From Rosenbergiella metrosideri (lineage in GTDB: Bacteria; Pseudomonadota; Gammaproteobacteria; Enterobacterales; Enterobacteriaceae): DNA of 64,000 bases. Positions 1 through 9,058 of the stretch are shown piece by piece. The position numbers and the translations under genes are program-made. A model generated the notes under the pieces. That model worked only from the letters and a program-made list of their open reading frames with translations. It had not been told where the DNA came from and did not search any database. Location: the NCBI RefSeq assembly GCF_022602565.1, contig NZ_JALBCV010000001.1:286819-350818 (forward strand). The letters are read 5' to 3'. The stretch's first letter is position 1. Every line of letters starts with the position of its first letter.

Positions 1-2
1 GT

Positions 3-79
3 GCGTCCGTAGCTCAGTTGGTTAGAGCACCACCTTGACATGGTGGGGGTCGGTGGTTCGAGTCCACTCGGACGCACCA
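3..79 (+). tRNA. tRNA-Val (GAC), copy 1
   Basis: A 77-nt cloverleaf with acceptor stem GCGTCCG/CGGACGC, anticodon loop TTGACAT (anticodon GAC), T-loop GGTTCGAGTCC and an encoded CCA end. It decodes GUC/GUU valine codons. An identical copy follows after 17 bases, the same paired arrangement as valV-valW of E. coli, so the two are probably cut from one transcript. Confidence 0.97.
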
Positions 80-96
80 AAATATGCTTATCTTAT

Positions 97-173
97 GCGT
101 CCGTAGCTCAGTTGGTTAGAGCACCACCTTGACATGGTGGGGGTCGGTGGTTCGAGTCCACTCGGACGCACCA
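97..173 (+). tRNA. tRNA-Val (GAC), copy 2
   Basis: Second 77-nt tRNA, identical base for base to the copy at 3-79, with anticodon GAC and encoded CCA. No clear Rho-independent terminator follows it. Confidence 0.97.
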
Positions 174-667
174 TCATCTGAATACACCACGCTGCTTTTC
201 TAGCGACTCTTATATTTTTTATAATTTCCCGGTTATCCCCGACCTGCAGGCCTACTGATATCCTGTCTTGCAATAGTCGTCCATTCCCCATCAGTCTATT
301 TCTGTGCATTACCCTTGAAAGTACTTTTCTCGATATTGAGGTATGTCATCGTTTTGCCATTTGTCGTAATGAGCTTGAAGAAATCTGTTTGGTTTCCGGC
401 TACTAAGTGACTATAATATCTGGGTAACCCACTGAAAAGGTCTTTACGAATAACGTGATAAGGTCCTTAACGTACAGAGTGCCCGTCACTCAACCTACTC
501 TTAGCGCGATGCGTAAAGTCTATTGCTACGCATACTTCTTTCTTCGTTTCAAAGATCTCCTTTTCAATTCAAAGAATTCGTTTTATTCCACCTTAGAAGT
601 TTTCCCAGCGGGTGTCGGTCGCTTTACCCCGTACAAGTTCATCCATTTCAACTAATAGACTAATATT
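174..667. other. Gene-free stretch before pykF
   Basis: About 490 bases without a convincing gene. A 66-codon plus-strand frame at 455-655 and a 73-codon minus-strand frame running through tRNA copy 2 have no ribosome binding site or recognisable protein. The recognisable content is the pykF promoter and possible Cra site near 389-444, which implies a leader of about 240 nt. Confidence 0.6.
389..444 (+). promoter_or_regulatory. Probable pykF promoter with Cra (FruR) operator
   Basis: TTGGTT (389-394), a 17-base spacer and a perfect TATAAT (412-417) make a good sigma-70 promoter. At 431-444, just after the expected start, ACTGAAAAGGTCTT matches 13 of 14 positions of the Cra consensus RSTGAAWCSNTHHW. 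Cra represses pykF in E. coli from a downstream-type site, so placement fits. The operator is inferred from consensus only. Confidence 0.5.
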
Positions 668-2080
668 ATGAAAAAGACAAAAATCGTCTGCACCATCGGT
701 CCTAAAACTGAATCAGAAGAGATGCTAACCAAGCTGCTTGATGCAGGAATGAACGTCATGCGTCTTAATTTCTCTCACGGTGATTATGACGAGCACGGTC
801 AGCGTATTGCAAATCTGCGCGCAGTCGTTAGCAAAACCGCTCATCATGCTGCCATCCTTCTTGATACCAAAGGCCCAGAAATTCGTACTATGAAGCTTGA
901 AGGTGGGAACGATGTTTCTCTGCAAGCAGGTCAGGTTTTCACCTTCACTACTGACCAATCAGTAATTGGCAACAAAGAGCGTGTCGCCGTCACCTACTCC
1001 GGCTTCGCCGCAGATCTGAGTATTGGTAACACGGTTCTGGTCGATGATGGTTTACTCGGTATGGAAGTGACTGAAGTCACCGAAAACACCGTGGTCTGTA
1101 AAGTCTTAAATAATGGTGACCTTGGTGAGAATAAAGGGGTTAACTTACCAGGCGTTTCAATCCAACTCCCTGCGTTATCCGAGAAAGATAAACGTGACTT
1201 AGTATTTGGTTGTGAACAAGGTATCGATTTTGTTGCGGCTTCTTTTATCCGTAAACGTTCTGACGTTTTAGAGATCCGTGAGCACCTGAAAAAACATGGT
1301 GGCGAGCATATTCAAATTATCTCCAAAATTGAGAACCAAGAAGGTCTAAATAATTTTGATGAAATTTTAGAAGCTTCTGACGGCATCATGGTCGCTCGTG
1401 GGGATCTCGGTGTAGAAATCCCTGTCGAGGAAGTCATCTTTGCTCAAAAGATGATGGTGAAAAAGTGTAATCAAGCGCGCAAAGTGGTTATAACCGCGAC
1501 GCAAATGCTTGACTCAATGATCAAGAATCCTCGTCCAACCCGTGCTGAAGCCGGTGACGTGGCCAACGCAATTCTTGATGGAACTGATGCGGTGATGTTA
1601 TCAGGAGAAAGCGCGAAAGGTAAATATCCGCTCGAAGCCGTAACAATCATGGCGACCATCTGTCAGCGTACCGATGCCGTGATGAAGAGTCGTATCGACG
1701 AGCTCAAAGAGGGCCGTAAACTGCGCATCACTGAAGCCGTATGCCGTGGCGCAGTGGAAACCGCCGAGAAATTAGAGTCTACGTTAATTATTGTCGCCAC
1801 TAAAGGAGGTAAGTCTGCGAAGTCTATTCGTAAATATTTCCCTTCTGCGACAATCTTAGCGTTAACCGATAACGAAACAACATGTCGTCAACTTCTTCTC
1901 ACCAAAGGCGTTACCACACATTTGGTACCAGAAATTGCCTCTACAGATGACTTCTATCGCGTAGGTAAAGAAATCGCCTTAGCAGAAGGATTTGCGCAAA
2001 AGGGTGACGTTGTGGTCATGGTGTCTGGTGCATTAGTACCAAGCGGTACCACTAATACTGCCTCTGTCCACGTGATTTAG
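668..2080 (+). CDS. pykF: Pyruvate kinase I
   Basis: Converts phosphoenolpyruvate and ADP to pyruvate and ATP, the last step of glycolysis in the cytoplasm. The 470 residues equal the length of E. coli PykF, the fructose-1,6-bisphosphate-activated type. The N-terminal substrate loop [10 protein letters not shown] lies near residue 35. The active-site stretch [15 protein letters not shown] around residue 220 carries the catalytic Lys and metal-binding Glu, followed by [12 protein letters not shown]. The C-terminal third is the allosteric domain. There is no strong Shine-Dalgarno before the ATG. It is a single-gene transcript with its own terminator, upstream of lpp as in E. coli. Confidence 0.97.
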   Translation: MKKTKIVCTIGPKTESEEMLTKLLDAGMNVMRLNFSHGDYDEHGQRIANLRAVVSKTAHHAAILLDTKGPEIRTMKLEGGNDVSLQAGQVFTFTTDQSVIGNKERVAVTYSGFAADLSIGNTVLVDDGLLGMEVTEVTENTVVCKVLNNGDLGENKGVNLPGVSIQLPALSEKDKRDLVFGCEQGIDFVAASFIRKRSDVLEIREHLKKHGGEHIQIISKIENQEGLNNFDEILEASDGIMVARGDLGVEIPVEEVIFAQKMMVKKCNQARKVVITATQMLDSMIKNPRPTRAEAGDVANAILDGTDAVMLSGESAKGKYPLEAVTIMATICQRTDAVMKSRIDELKEGRKLRITEAVCRGAVETAEKLESTLIIVATKGGKSAKSIRKYFPSATILALTDNETTCRQLLLTKGVTTHLVPEIASTDDFYRVGKEIALAEGFAQKGDVVVMVSGALVPSGTTNTASVHVI

Positions 2081-2096
2081 GTTTAAACAAACTAAT

Positions 2097-2124
2097 AAAG
2101 GTCAGGTTTCCTGGCCTTTTTTTT
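2097..2124 (+). terminator. pykF terminator
   Basis: Hairpin AAGGTCAGG-TTT-CCTGGCCTT with one internal mismatch, followed by a run of T residues, 16 bases after the pykF stop codon. Confidence 0.85.
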
Positions 2125-2535
2125 GCCTTATATATCCTTCAAGCAGACTTTTTTTGATGTTTTTTATTTTAATTTGACTAGGTAATTAATAAAAAACGTA
2201 ATTAAATCGAAAAAAAGTCATCTTCTCCTAATTATTTTCTGACTTTATCTGAACTATACCCTTTCGTTTTGGTCTTAGTAACACTGATTTATTCTAAATT
2301 TTAATTAAATTTTAAAAATAACCGTACCTCTCCGTTGAATGATCTATTACTTTTTTTTCTTTATTAGTGATTTATATATCGATTAATAAGATTAGTAACA
2401 GCATTTTTTGCTCTTAATCCAAAGGATAGCCCGATTGAAGTGTTTTTTTCCCTCGAAAAAACTTATCAAAAAAAAACAGAATGCGCACTATTTAATCGAA
2501 TAACCGCTTTTAAGCATCTTCTTATAAAAAATTAT
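2125..2535. other. AT-rich gene-free spacer
   Basis: Roughly 410 bases of very AT-rich DNA between the pykF terminator and the lpp promoter. I see no gene, RNA or repeat in it. AT-rich DNA upstream of lpp could act as an UP-type or curved enhancer of that very strong promoter, but nothing here proves it. Confidence 0.5.
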
Positions 2536-2564
2536 TTCTCAACTTAAAAAACTTTGTGTAATAC
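2536..2564 (+). promoter_or_regulatory. lpp promoter
   Basis: TTCTCA (2536-2541), a 17-base spacer and TAATAC (2559-2564). The stretch from the -35 box to the start codon is nearly identical to the E. coli lpp promoter and leader, including CTTTGTGTAATACTT and the GAGGGTA ribosome binding site. Confidence 0.9.
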
Positions 2565-2587
2565 TTATCTGGCTACATGGATATTAA

Positions 2588-2845
<258 letters not shown>

Positions 2846-2859
2846 GAGTCTTGGACTGG

Positions 2860-2891
2860 AAAATGGCACCCCTCGGGGTGCCATTTTTTTT
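2860..2891 (+). terminator. lpp terminator
   Basis: Perfect stem AAAATGGCACCCC/GGGGTGCCATTTT with a two-base loop and a T run. It starts 14 bases after the stop codon, as expected for a very highly expressed gene. Confidence 0.95.
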
Positions 2892-2912
2892 CATTCAATC
2901 TCTAATCAACTC

Positions 2913-2956
2913 TTGCAAACCCATAATAACTCGCTATGATAATGATAATTGTTATC
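2913..2956 (+). promoter_or_regulatory. Fur-controlled promoter
   Basis: TTGCAA (2913-2918), a 16-base spacer and TATGAT (2935-2940). The stretch 2938-2956 reads GATAATGATAATTGTTATC, which matches 17 of 19 bases of the Fur box consensus and overlaps the -10 box. Fe-Fur would therefore block RNA polymerase, so the downstream gene should be induced by iron starvation. Confidence 0.85.
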
Positions 2957-2974
2957 ATTAAATAAGGAGCTATT

Positions 2975-3388
2975 ATGCCTATCCCCCACTCATTCTCGCT
3001 CTGGATAACCGGTAATCTAGAAGCTTATCAGCACACGTTAGAAGATTTACGCGTCGAGTATTATCTCGCTGAACGTCCGCTATATCATAAACACTGTACC
3101 CTCAACCAGTTGCGTCAATTCAACGATTTGAGTCTTAAAATTGCGGATTACTGCTACACACAAGGGGATGACGACAACTACTTTGCTGTCTTATTTGGTC
3201 TTCATCAAAAATTGATTGAGCAACTACATAGTAATGTTCAACGTGAGGCTTTATTCAAGGCTCAAGCTATCCAACTTGCTCGTCACTCGATGACAGGGCT
3301 CTGTCAGGTCTTTATCGCACAGGGGAATTGGCAGAAAGCCAGCGAACTGCAACGAGAGTTCTTGCAGTACGCTGACTCAATGAGCTAA
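2975..3388 (+). CDS. Fur-regulated orphan, unknown function
   Basis: 137 residues that I do not recognise. The ribosome binding site AAGGAG sits 5 bases before the ATG. The protein is soluble-looking, has no signal peptide or membrane segment, and appears mostly helical. The C-terminal part (QGNWQKASELQREFLQYAD) resembles a TPR-type helix pair. Upstream is a near-perfect Fur box, so a role in iron-limited growth is inferred. Its stop codon overlaps the stop of convergent ydiJ by two bases. It occupies the place where E. coli carries ldtE and the suf operon. No Fe-S or heme ligand motif is visible. Confidence 0.8.
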   Translation: MPIPHSFSLWITGNLEAYQHTLEDLRVEYYLAERPLYHKHCTLNQLRQFNDLSLKIADYCYTQGDDDNYFAVLFGLHQKLIEQLHSNVQREALFKAQAIQLARHSMTGLCQVFIAQGNWQKASELQREFLQYADSMS

Positions 3389-6300
3389 AGGGATTGTGAC
3401 CGTTGTCGAGCCATTTGTAATAATGCTTGTACAGGATGTTTAATCTTATCCCCACCAAAGCGTTTTACTTGGCTTCGACATGAAAAGCCTGTTGCAAGAC
3501 AACGCTCTATAGGCTTATCCGCCAGCTGTGGCTGCCAAGATAAGCCAAAGATATTACGCGAATTCTCCGCGTTTCGTGCTTCATGACCATAGGTACCTGC
3601 CATCCCGCAGCACCCTGCATTGATGGTATGCAACCTGGCACCAAATTGGGAAAAAATATCTCGCCACTGCTGTGACGCTGACGGCAATGCAGTCACTTCT
3701 GTACAGTGTGAGAAGAGATACCATGACTCCTTAGCGTCAACCGAGTCCGCGACGGGTAAGCTGACTGTTCTAAGCCACTCGTGAGCCAGCAGAACATTAA
3801 ATGCCCCCCGCTCGCTGCCCAGTATTTTATACTCATCGCGGTAACACAGAACCAGAGCCGGATCAGTGCCCACCATCGGTACATTTAATTCCGCCACGCG
3901 ATTCAGGACCTCAGCGCTTTTCTTAGCCGTTCGAGTGAAGCGTTTCAAGAAACCTTTTACTTGCTGAGGCTTACCGTTCGGCACGAAAGGTAACAGTACC
4001 GGCTTAAAGCCTAATACCGTGATCAGCTGCACTAGATCATTGACTAGATTTGCTTCGTAAAAACTAGTGAAGGGATCTTGCACGACCACCACATAATCGG
4101 CACGCTGTTCAGCAGACATTCTTTGTAGGTCCTCAAGGGTCGTGGTTAGCGCAGTGTGGCTACTCAGCTGACGGCGTAGCGTCGGGTAAGATAAGGCAGG
4201 CAGATCGACCATCCCCACATATCGCCGACTCAGTTCATTCACCCATGGCTTTGCAAGTAAAAAATTGATGGTCTTAGGGGCTTTCGCCATCACCGGCAGT
4301 AAAGACTCGATATTAGCAACAATATGGTCAGCTACCGGCCGCAAATAGCGCGTGTGATAAAGCGCTAAGAAACGTGCACGGAAAGCTGGGACATCGATCT
4401 TAATCGGGCATTGTGTTGCGCAGGCTTTACAGGCCAGACATCCACTCATCGACTCTTTCACTTCATGAGAGAAGTCATAGTTGGTTTTAGCGTCCCAACT
4501 GTTTTTTACCTTTTGGCTAAGCGAGCGCAGCGAAAAGCCTGGAGAACTATCAAGGGAATCGGGGTCGATATTCTGCTCGGAGAGCAGCCGTAACCATTCA
4601 CGTACTAAAGTTGCCCGGCCCTTAGGTGAGTGAATTCTATCGCGAGTGACTTTCATTGACGGACACATTGGGCTGTTAACGTCGAAGTTGAAACATAGGC
4701 CGTTACCGTTACAATCCATGGCTCCCCGCCAGCTCTCTCGTACAACCACTGGTATCTGTCGGTCAAAGGCCCCTCGTGTAGGACTGTCTATGGCCAACAG
4801 TGGCGTATTATTACCTAACGGCTGACAAATTTTTCCAGGGTTTAGACGGTTATCAGGATCGAAAGCCGTTTTTATACGGCGTAACTGATAATAAAGCTCA
4901 GGCCCGAAGAAGTCAGCGCTGTAAGCAGAACGATAGCCTTTACCATGTTCACCCCATAAAAGCCCCCCATAAGAACGGGTCAGCTCAGCGACTTGATCTG
5001 ATATTGTCAACATTAGTTGGTGATGTTCAGGAAGAGTCATATCTAAGGCAGGACGCACATGTAACACTCCGGCATCGACATGGCCGAACATCCCGTATGA
5101 GAGATTATGCTGGTCCAGAATCGCTCTGAACTCCGTAATGTAATCCGCAAGGTGTTCAGGTGGGACTGCAGTGTCCTCAACAAATGGAATCGGTTTAGCT
5201 CGCCCCTTAGCGTTTCCTAACAGCCCTACTGCTTTTTTACGCATCGCGTAAATTCTTTCGACTTGGTCTAGCTCTCGGCAACACTGGTAGCCAATCACAC
5301 CCGCTTGATGTGTCTCGCGCAGCTGATCCAGTTTCTGGCATAGCTCGGCCACCTGTTGCTCAATCTGCTCAAGGTCGTCCCCCGCAAATTCGACCAAGTT
5401 GATGCCTTGCATCACCTGCCCTTCCACTTCGGTAATCAATTCACTCACCGAATGCCAGACGATATCTTCACGCGCAAGGTTTAATACCGTGGAGTCAACC
5501 GTCTCGACTGATAATGCTTTCGCTTCTACCAAAAAGGGGGCATTACGTAACGCAGAATCAAAGGAGTCGTACTTGATATTAACGAGCTGACGCACCTTGG
5601 GTATCGGCAAGACATTTAGCGTCGCTTCTGCAATGAAAGCGAGTGACCCTTCTGCACCACAGAGTATGCGTGTTAGATCGAAGCATTCACCTTGGTCAGA
5701 GAAAACATGCCGTAAATCGTAACCGGTAAGAAAGCGATTAAGCTTGGGAAATTTCTGTTCGATAAGTGCACGGTTTTCTAAACAGCTACTCATCACTTCA
5801 CGGTAAATCGCCGCTTCTTGTGTGGGGCTTTGTCCCTTCATCTCGGCTTGCTGGCGAGAGAGCGGTAAAGTGTCAATCACCTCGCCATTGAGCAGTACTG
5901 CGCGTAATCCTAACACATGGGTCGACGTCTTACCGTAAACCAAAGAGCCTTGCCCGGACGCATCAGTATTTATCATGCCGCCGATGGTGGCACGGTTACT
6001 GGTCGAGAGTTCCGGTGCGAAGAAGAAGCCTTGTGGTTTTAGCCAGCTATTAAGCTGATCTTTTACGACGCCTGCCTCAACACGGACCCAGCCCTCTGCC
6101 GCGTTAAATTCTAGAATACCCCGCATATGGCGCGACAGATCAATCACAATCCCATTCGTTAACGATTGTCCATTCGTACCGGTTCCGCCACCGCGTGGAG
6201 TGAAGGTTATCTTACGATACGTATCGGTCGAAGCCAGTTCAGTGATCGTTACGATGTCAGCTAAAGATTTAGGAAAGAGAATCGCATCCGGTAAGTTTTG

Positions 6301-6444
6301 ATAAATACTGTTATCGGTTGCCATGCTGAGGCGGTCGGCATAGCGCTGCCCAATATCGCCCGTAAATCCATGCTGTTTAAGTTGTTGTAAAAATTTACGG
6401 GTTAGATCTGTCTGTCCAGGAGAGTGATGTAGTTGTGGAATCAT
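3385..6444 (-). CDS. ydiJ: D-2-hydroxyglutarate dehydrogenase, FAD and Fe-S
   Basis: 1019 residues, the usual size for YdiJ. The N-terminal half is a PCMH-type FAD domain with TPRGGGTGTNGQSL near residues 80-93, followed by an FAD-oxidase C-terminal domain. A ferredoxin-like centre CLACKACATQCP lies near residue 668, and a cysteine-rich CCGMAGTYGHE lies near 945. YdiJ of E. coli oxidises D-2-hydroxyglutarate, the by-product of SerA, to 2-oxoglutarate and passes electrons to the respiratory chain. It is a single gene divergent from ydiK. Its 3' end collides with the Fur-controlled orphan, which could produce antisense RNA under iron limitation. Confidence 0.93.
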   Translation of the reverse strand: MIPQLHHSPGQTDLTRKFLQQLKQHGFTGDIGQRYADRLSMATDNSIYQNLPDAILFPKSLADIVTITELASTDTYRKITFTPRGGGTGTNGQSLTNGIVIDLSRHMRGILEFNAAEGWVRVEAGVVKDQLNSWLKPQGFFFAPELSTSNRATIGGMINTDASGQGSLVYGKTSTHVLGLRAVLLNGEVIDTLPLSRQQAEMKGQSPTQEAAIYREVMSSCLENRALIEQKFPKLNRFLTGYDLRHVFSDQGECFDLTRILCGAEGSLAFIAEATLNVLPIPKVRQLVNIKYDSFDSALRNAPFLVEAKALSVETVDSTVLNLAREDIVWHSVSELITEVEGQVMQGINLVEFAGDDLEQIEQQVAELCQKLDQLRETHQAGVIGYQCCRELDQVERIYAMRKKAVGLLGNAKGRAKPIPFVEDTAVPPEHLADYITEFRAILDQHNLSYGMFGHVDAGVLHVRPALDMTLPEHHQLMLTISDQVAELTRSYGGLLWGEHGKGYRSAYSADFFGPELYYQLRRIKTAFDPDNRLNPGKICQPLGNNTPLLAIDSPTRGAFDRQIPVVVRESWRGAMDCNGNGLCFNFDVNSPMCPSMKVTRDRIHSPKGRATLVREWLRLLSEQNIDPDSLDSSPGFSLRSLSQKVKNSWDAKTNYDFSHEVKESMSGCLACKACATQCPIKIDVPAFRARFLALYHTRYLRPVADHIVANIESLLPVMAKAPKTINFLLAKPWVNELSRRYVGMVDLPALSYPTLRRQLSSHTALTTTLEDLQRMSAEQRADYVVVVQDPFTSFYEANLVNDLVQLITVLGFKPVLLPFVPNGKPQQVKGFLKRFTRTAKKSAEVLNRVAELNVPMVGTDPALVLCYRDEYKILGSERGAFNVLLAHEWLRTVSLPVADSVDAKESWYLFSHCTEVTALPSASQQWRDIFSQFGARLHTINAGCCGMAGTYGHEARNAENSRNIFGLSWQPQLADKPIERCLATGFSCRSQVKRFGGDKIKHPVQALLQMARQRSQSL

Positions 6445-6621
6445 TTGCCCATTGCCAATTTTAAAAGTGGTCTTCGATCAACCCCTTTGTTTTAACATAT
6501 TTTCAGGGCGCTGCCTTGTTGGATTACCAAATTTATCGAAAAGAGATGTTGTTCAGGCAGCGAATCAAGCATCATAGGCGAGATAAAAAGCTAGCCTTTA
6601 TGAAGACAAGGAACATTTACC

Positions 6622-7773
6622 ATGAGTAGACCGCTTCCACCGGAGCGAAGTATTCCACAACGGTTACTAACATTAATATTTTTCTTGTTAATGATTGTGA
6701 GCTGTTTTTGGGTCGTACAACCCTTTATTTTAGGTTTTGCCTGGGCGGGGATGGTGGTCATTGCGACGTGGGGGATGATGCAGCGTATCCAACGCTTACT
6801 CTGGAACCGACGTACCCTAGCCGTTATTGTGATGACCTTTATTATCCTCTTGGTGTTTATCATCCCTATCGCCTTACTCATTAGTAGCGTATTGGATAAT
6901 GCACAGCCAGTGCTCCATTGGCTCAGTGCGGGACACCTGGTTATGCCACAGTTAGCTTGGCTTGACAGATTACCTATGGTTGGTCACAAAGCCTCACGTT
7001 ACTACCATCAAATGGTAGCAGGTGGCGGCGCGCAACTTCTTGCGACTATTCAACCCTACATCGGCCGCACAACAGGCTTCTTTGTCGCACAAGCGGGGCA
7101 TTTTGGTCGCCTACTCGTACATTTAGCGCTGATGCTGCTGTTTAGCGCCCTACTGTACTGGCGAGGCGAACGCGTGGCCATGGGTATCCGTCACTTTGCA
7201 TTTTGGTTGGCAGGGAGCCGAGGCGATGCCGTAGTAATTCTTGCTAATCAGGCGATAAAAGCGGTGGCGTTGGGGATAGTGGTAACAGCCCTGTTGCAGG
7301 GCGTGGTAGCGGGCGTTGGCTTAGCCTTAGCGGGTATCCCCTATGCGACCATCCTTACTGTATTAATTATTCTCTGCTGCCTAATCCAAATCGGACCTCT
7401 GTTGGTACTAATACCGGCGATTATCTGGCTTTACTATACGGGTGATACAACTTGGGGCACTGTTCTCGTTATCTGGAGCGTAGTGGTCGCCTCAATGGAC
7501 AGCGTGATCCGCCCGATGCTGATTCGTCTCGGTGCTGATCTGCCAATGCTGATTATTTTAACAGGCGTTATTGGCGGCTTAGTCGCCTTTGGCATGCTTG
7601 GCCTGTTTATTGGGCCAGTGGTATTAGCTGTGTCTTATCGACTGGTACATGTTTGGATGCATGAAGCCCCTTGTCCCGATGCACCGCCTGAAGAAGTGCT
7701 AGAAGAACTGTTCGAAGATACGCGGCACATCGCGGAGAATCAGCGCCAAATCCGTGTTCCGAAAGAGCACTAA
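6622..7773 (+). CDS. ydiK: AI-2E family inner membrane transporter YdiK
   Basis: 383 residues with about eight hydrophobic segments: two near the N-terminus, one near 60-85, and a cluster from 150 to 340. It belongs to the AI-2E (YdiK/PerM/TqsA) family of putative exporters, and the substrate of YdiK is not established. AAGGA lies 9 bases before the ATG. It is divergent from ydiJ as in E. coli. An acidic C-terminal tail (PDAPPEEVLEELFEDTRH) faces the cytoplasm. It is followed by a perfect 13-bp terminator hairpin and then a probable rprA gene. Confidence 0.9.
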   Translation: MSRPLPPERSIPQRLLTLIFFLLMIVSCFWVVQPFILGFAWAGMVVIATWGMMQRIQRLLWNRRTLAVIVMTFIILLVFIIPIALLISSVLDNAQPVLHWLSAGHLVMPQLAWLDRLPMVGHKASRYYHQMVAGGGAQLLATIQPYIGRTTGFFVAQAGHFGRLLVHLALMLLFSALLYWRGERVAMGIRHFAFWLAGSRGDAVVILANQAIKAVALGIVVTALLQGVVAGVGLALAGIPYATILTVLIILCCLIQIGPLLVLIPAIIWLYYTGDTTWGTVLVIWSVVVASMDSVIRPMLIRLGADLPMLIILTGVIGGLVAFGMLGLFIGPVVLAVSYRLVHVWMHEAPCPDAPPEEVLEELFEDTRHIAENQRQIRVPKEH

Positions 7774-7796
7774 TCCGCTTCTGGGAGAATTCTTAC

Positions 7797-7830
7797 ATAA
7801 TACCCTGTCCTGACAGGGTATTATTTTTTT
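7797..7830 (+). terminator. ydiK terminator
   Basis: Perfect 13-bp stem ATAATACCCTGTC/GACAGGGTATTAT with a two-base loop and seven T residues. The same element may form the 5' end of the overlapping RprA candidate. Confidence 0.85.
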
Positions 7831-7907
7831 AGACGCGTTTATTTCACCTGTCTTAATTATTGAATTGCTGTGTGTAGTCTTTTCCCGCCCAATGGCGGGC
7901 TTTTTTT
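7808..7907 (+). ncRNA. rprA: RprA-like small RNA
   Basis: The 3' half, GAATTGCTGTGTGTAGTCTT followed by a CCCGCC/GGCGGG hairpin and seven T residues, matches the 3' end of E. coli RprA almost exactly as I recall it. The location downstream of ydiK is the same. The 5' half is not conserved, so the start is a guess: CATAAT at 7796-7801 could be the -10 box, which gives about 100 nt against 105 in E. coli. TAAGAATTCTC (minus strand, about 7785-7795) could be an RcsB box. RprA activates rpoS translation in E. coli; I cannot locate the rpoS-pairing segment here. Confidence 0.65.
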
Positions 7908-8002
7908 GCCCAGAATTTACGATATCCTTCCCCACTATTTAGGTTTATTGTTGTGAGATAATTATCGGCATGTTGCCGGTGAGTCAGACAACAGAGTAAA
8001 CC

Positions 8003-9046
8003 ATGATGTTAACCGACGAACTTAGAACGGTGCCAGTCGGAACCTTAATGACCGCGCACCAATTGAATCAGAAAGTCCCTATTACCACGCCTTGCCAGCA
8101 ACTTATCCACGCTACTCGTCATACAATCAGTCAAATTCTTCATGGCAGTGACCCACGTTTGCTGGTAATTATTGGTCCTTGTTCAATTCACGACCCTGCA
8201 GCCGCTGTCGAGTATGCGACAAGACTCAAGCCGCTTCGTGAGAAATATCAAGATCGTCTCGAAATCGTAATGCGCACCTATTTTGAGAAGCCTCGTACAA
8301 TCGTTGGCTGGAAAGGTCTGATCAACGATCCCCACCTTGATGGAAGTCACGATATTAATCATGGCTTGGTTATCGCCCGGCAGTTACTTTCTGAGATTAA
8401 TGCTTTAGGCGTGCCGACGGCGACTGAGTTCTTAGATATGGTGACCGGCCAATATATTGCTGACTTTATTAGCTGGGGGGCAATTGGGGCACGTACAACA
8501 GAGAGCCAAATTCACAGGCAGATGGCTTCAGCGCTGTCATGTCCAGTCGGCTTCAAAAATGGTACAGATGGTAACTGTAAGATCGCGATGGATGCTATCC
8601 GGGCTGCCCAAGCCTCACATCTCTTTCTCTCTCCGGATAAACAGGGGCAGATGTCGGTTTACCAAACACGAGGCAATCCTGATGGCCATATCATCCTTCG
8701 CGGCGGTAAAGAACCTAACTACCAAGCGAAGTATGTGAAAGCTTGTCAAGAAGCCCTAGCGGCATTATCGCTTGCTGACCGTATGGTCATCGATTGTAGT
8801 CATGGAAACTGTCTAAAACAGCATAAGCGCCAGCTTGAAGTTGCGAATGATATTGCTGAGCAGCTCAGCCATCCGAATCATGGTATTGCTGGCGTAATGG
8901 TTGAAAGCTTTTTGGTCGAGGGACGTCAAGATTGGCAAGGCAATGGCAATGACCGCTATGGCCAATCGATTACCGATGCCTGTTTAGGCTGGGAAGACAC
9001 CGAGCAACTGTTAGCAACACTCGCAGCGGTCCCCTCCCAAGCTTAG
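8003..9046 (+). CDS. aroH: DAHP synthase, AroH type
   Basis: Condenses phosphoenolpyruvate with erythrose-4-phosphate, the first step of the shikimate pathway. The 347 residues align with E. coli AroH from the start (TDELRT), through IIGPCSIHD (phosphate and metal site, about residues 56-64), RTYFEKPRT and GARTTESQ, to DCSHGNCLKQH. The AroH type is tryptophan-sensitive in E. coli. I find no TrpR operator upstream, unlike E. coli. It is convergent with selO, with only 12 bases between the stop codons and no obvious terminator. Confidence 0.93.
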   Translation: MMLTDELRTVPVGTLMTAHQLNQKVPITTPCQQLIHATRHTISQILHGSDPRLLVIIGPCSIHDPAAAVEYATRLKPLREKYQDRLEIVMRTYFEKPRTIVGWKGLINDPHLDGSHDINHGLVIARQLLSEINALGVPTATEFLDMVTGQYIADFISWGAIGARTTESQIHRQMASALSCPVGFKNGTDGNCKIAMDAIRAAQASHLFLSPDKQGQMSVYQTRGNPDGHIILRGGKEPNYQAKYVKACQEALAALSLADRMVIDCSHGNCLKQHKRQLEVANDIAEQLSHPNHGIAGVMVESFLVEGRQDWQGNGNDRYGQSITDACLGWEDTEQLLATLAAVPSQA

Positions 9047-9058
9047 GCTCATAGCCTA

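Noticed and set aside
88..309. 73-codon minus-strand frame through the second tRNA
   Set aside because: It is antisense to a tRNA, which often yields such spurious frames, and has no ribosome binding site.
455..655. 66-codon plus-strand frame before pykF
   Set aside because: No homology, no ribosome binding site, and it overlaps the pykF leader.
7910..8002. TrpR operator ahead of aroH
   Set aside because: No stretch resembles the TrpR consensus, although E. coli aroH has one.
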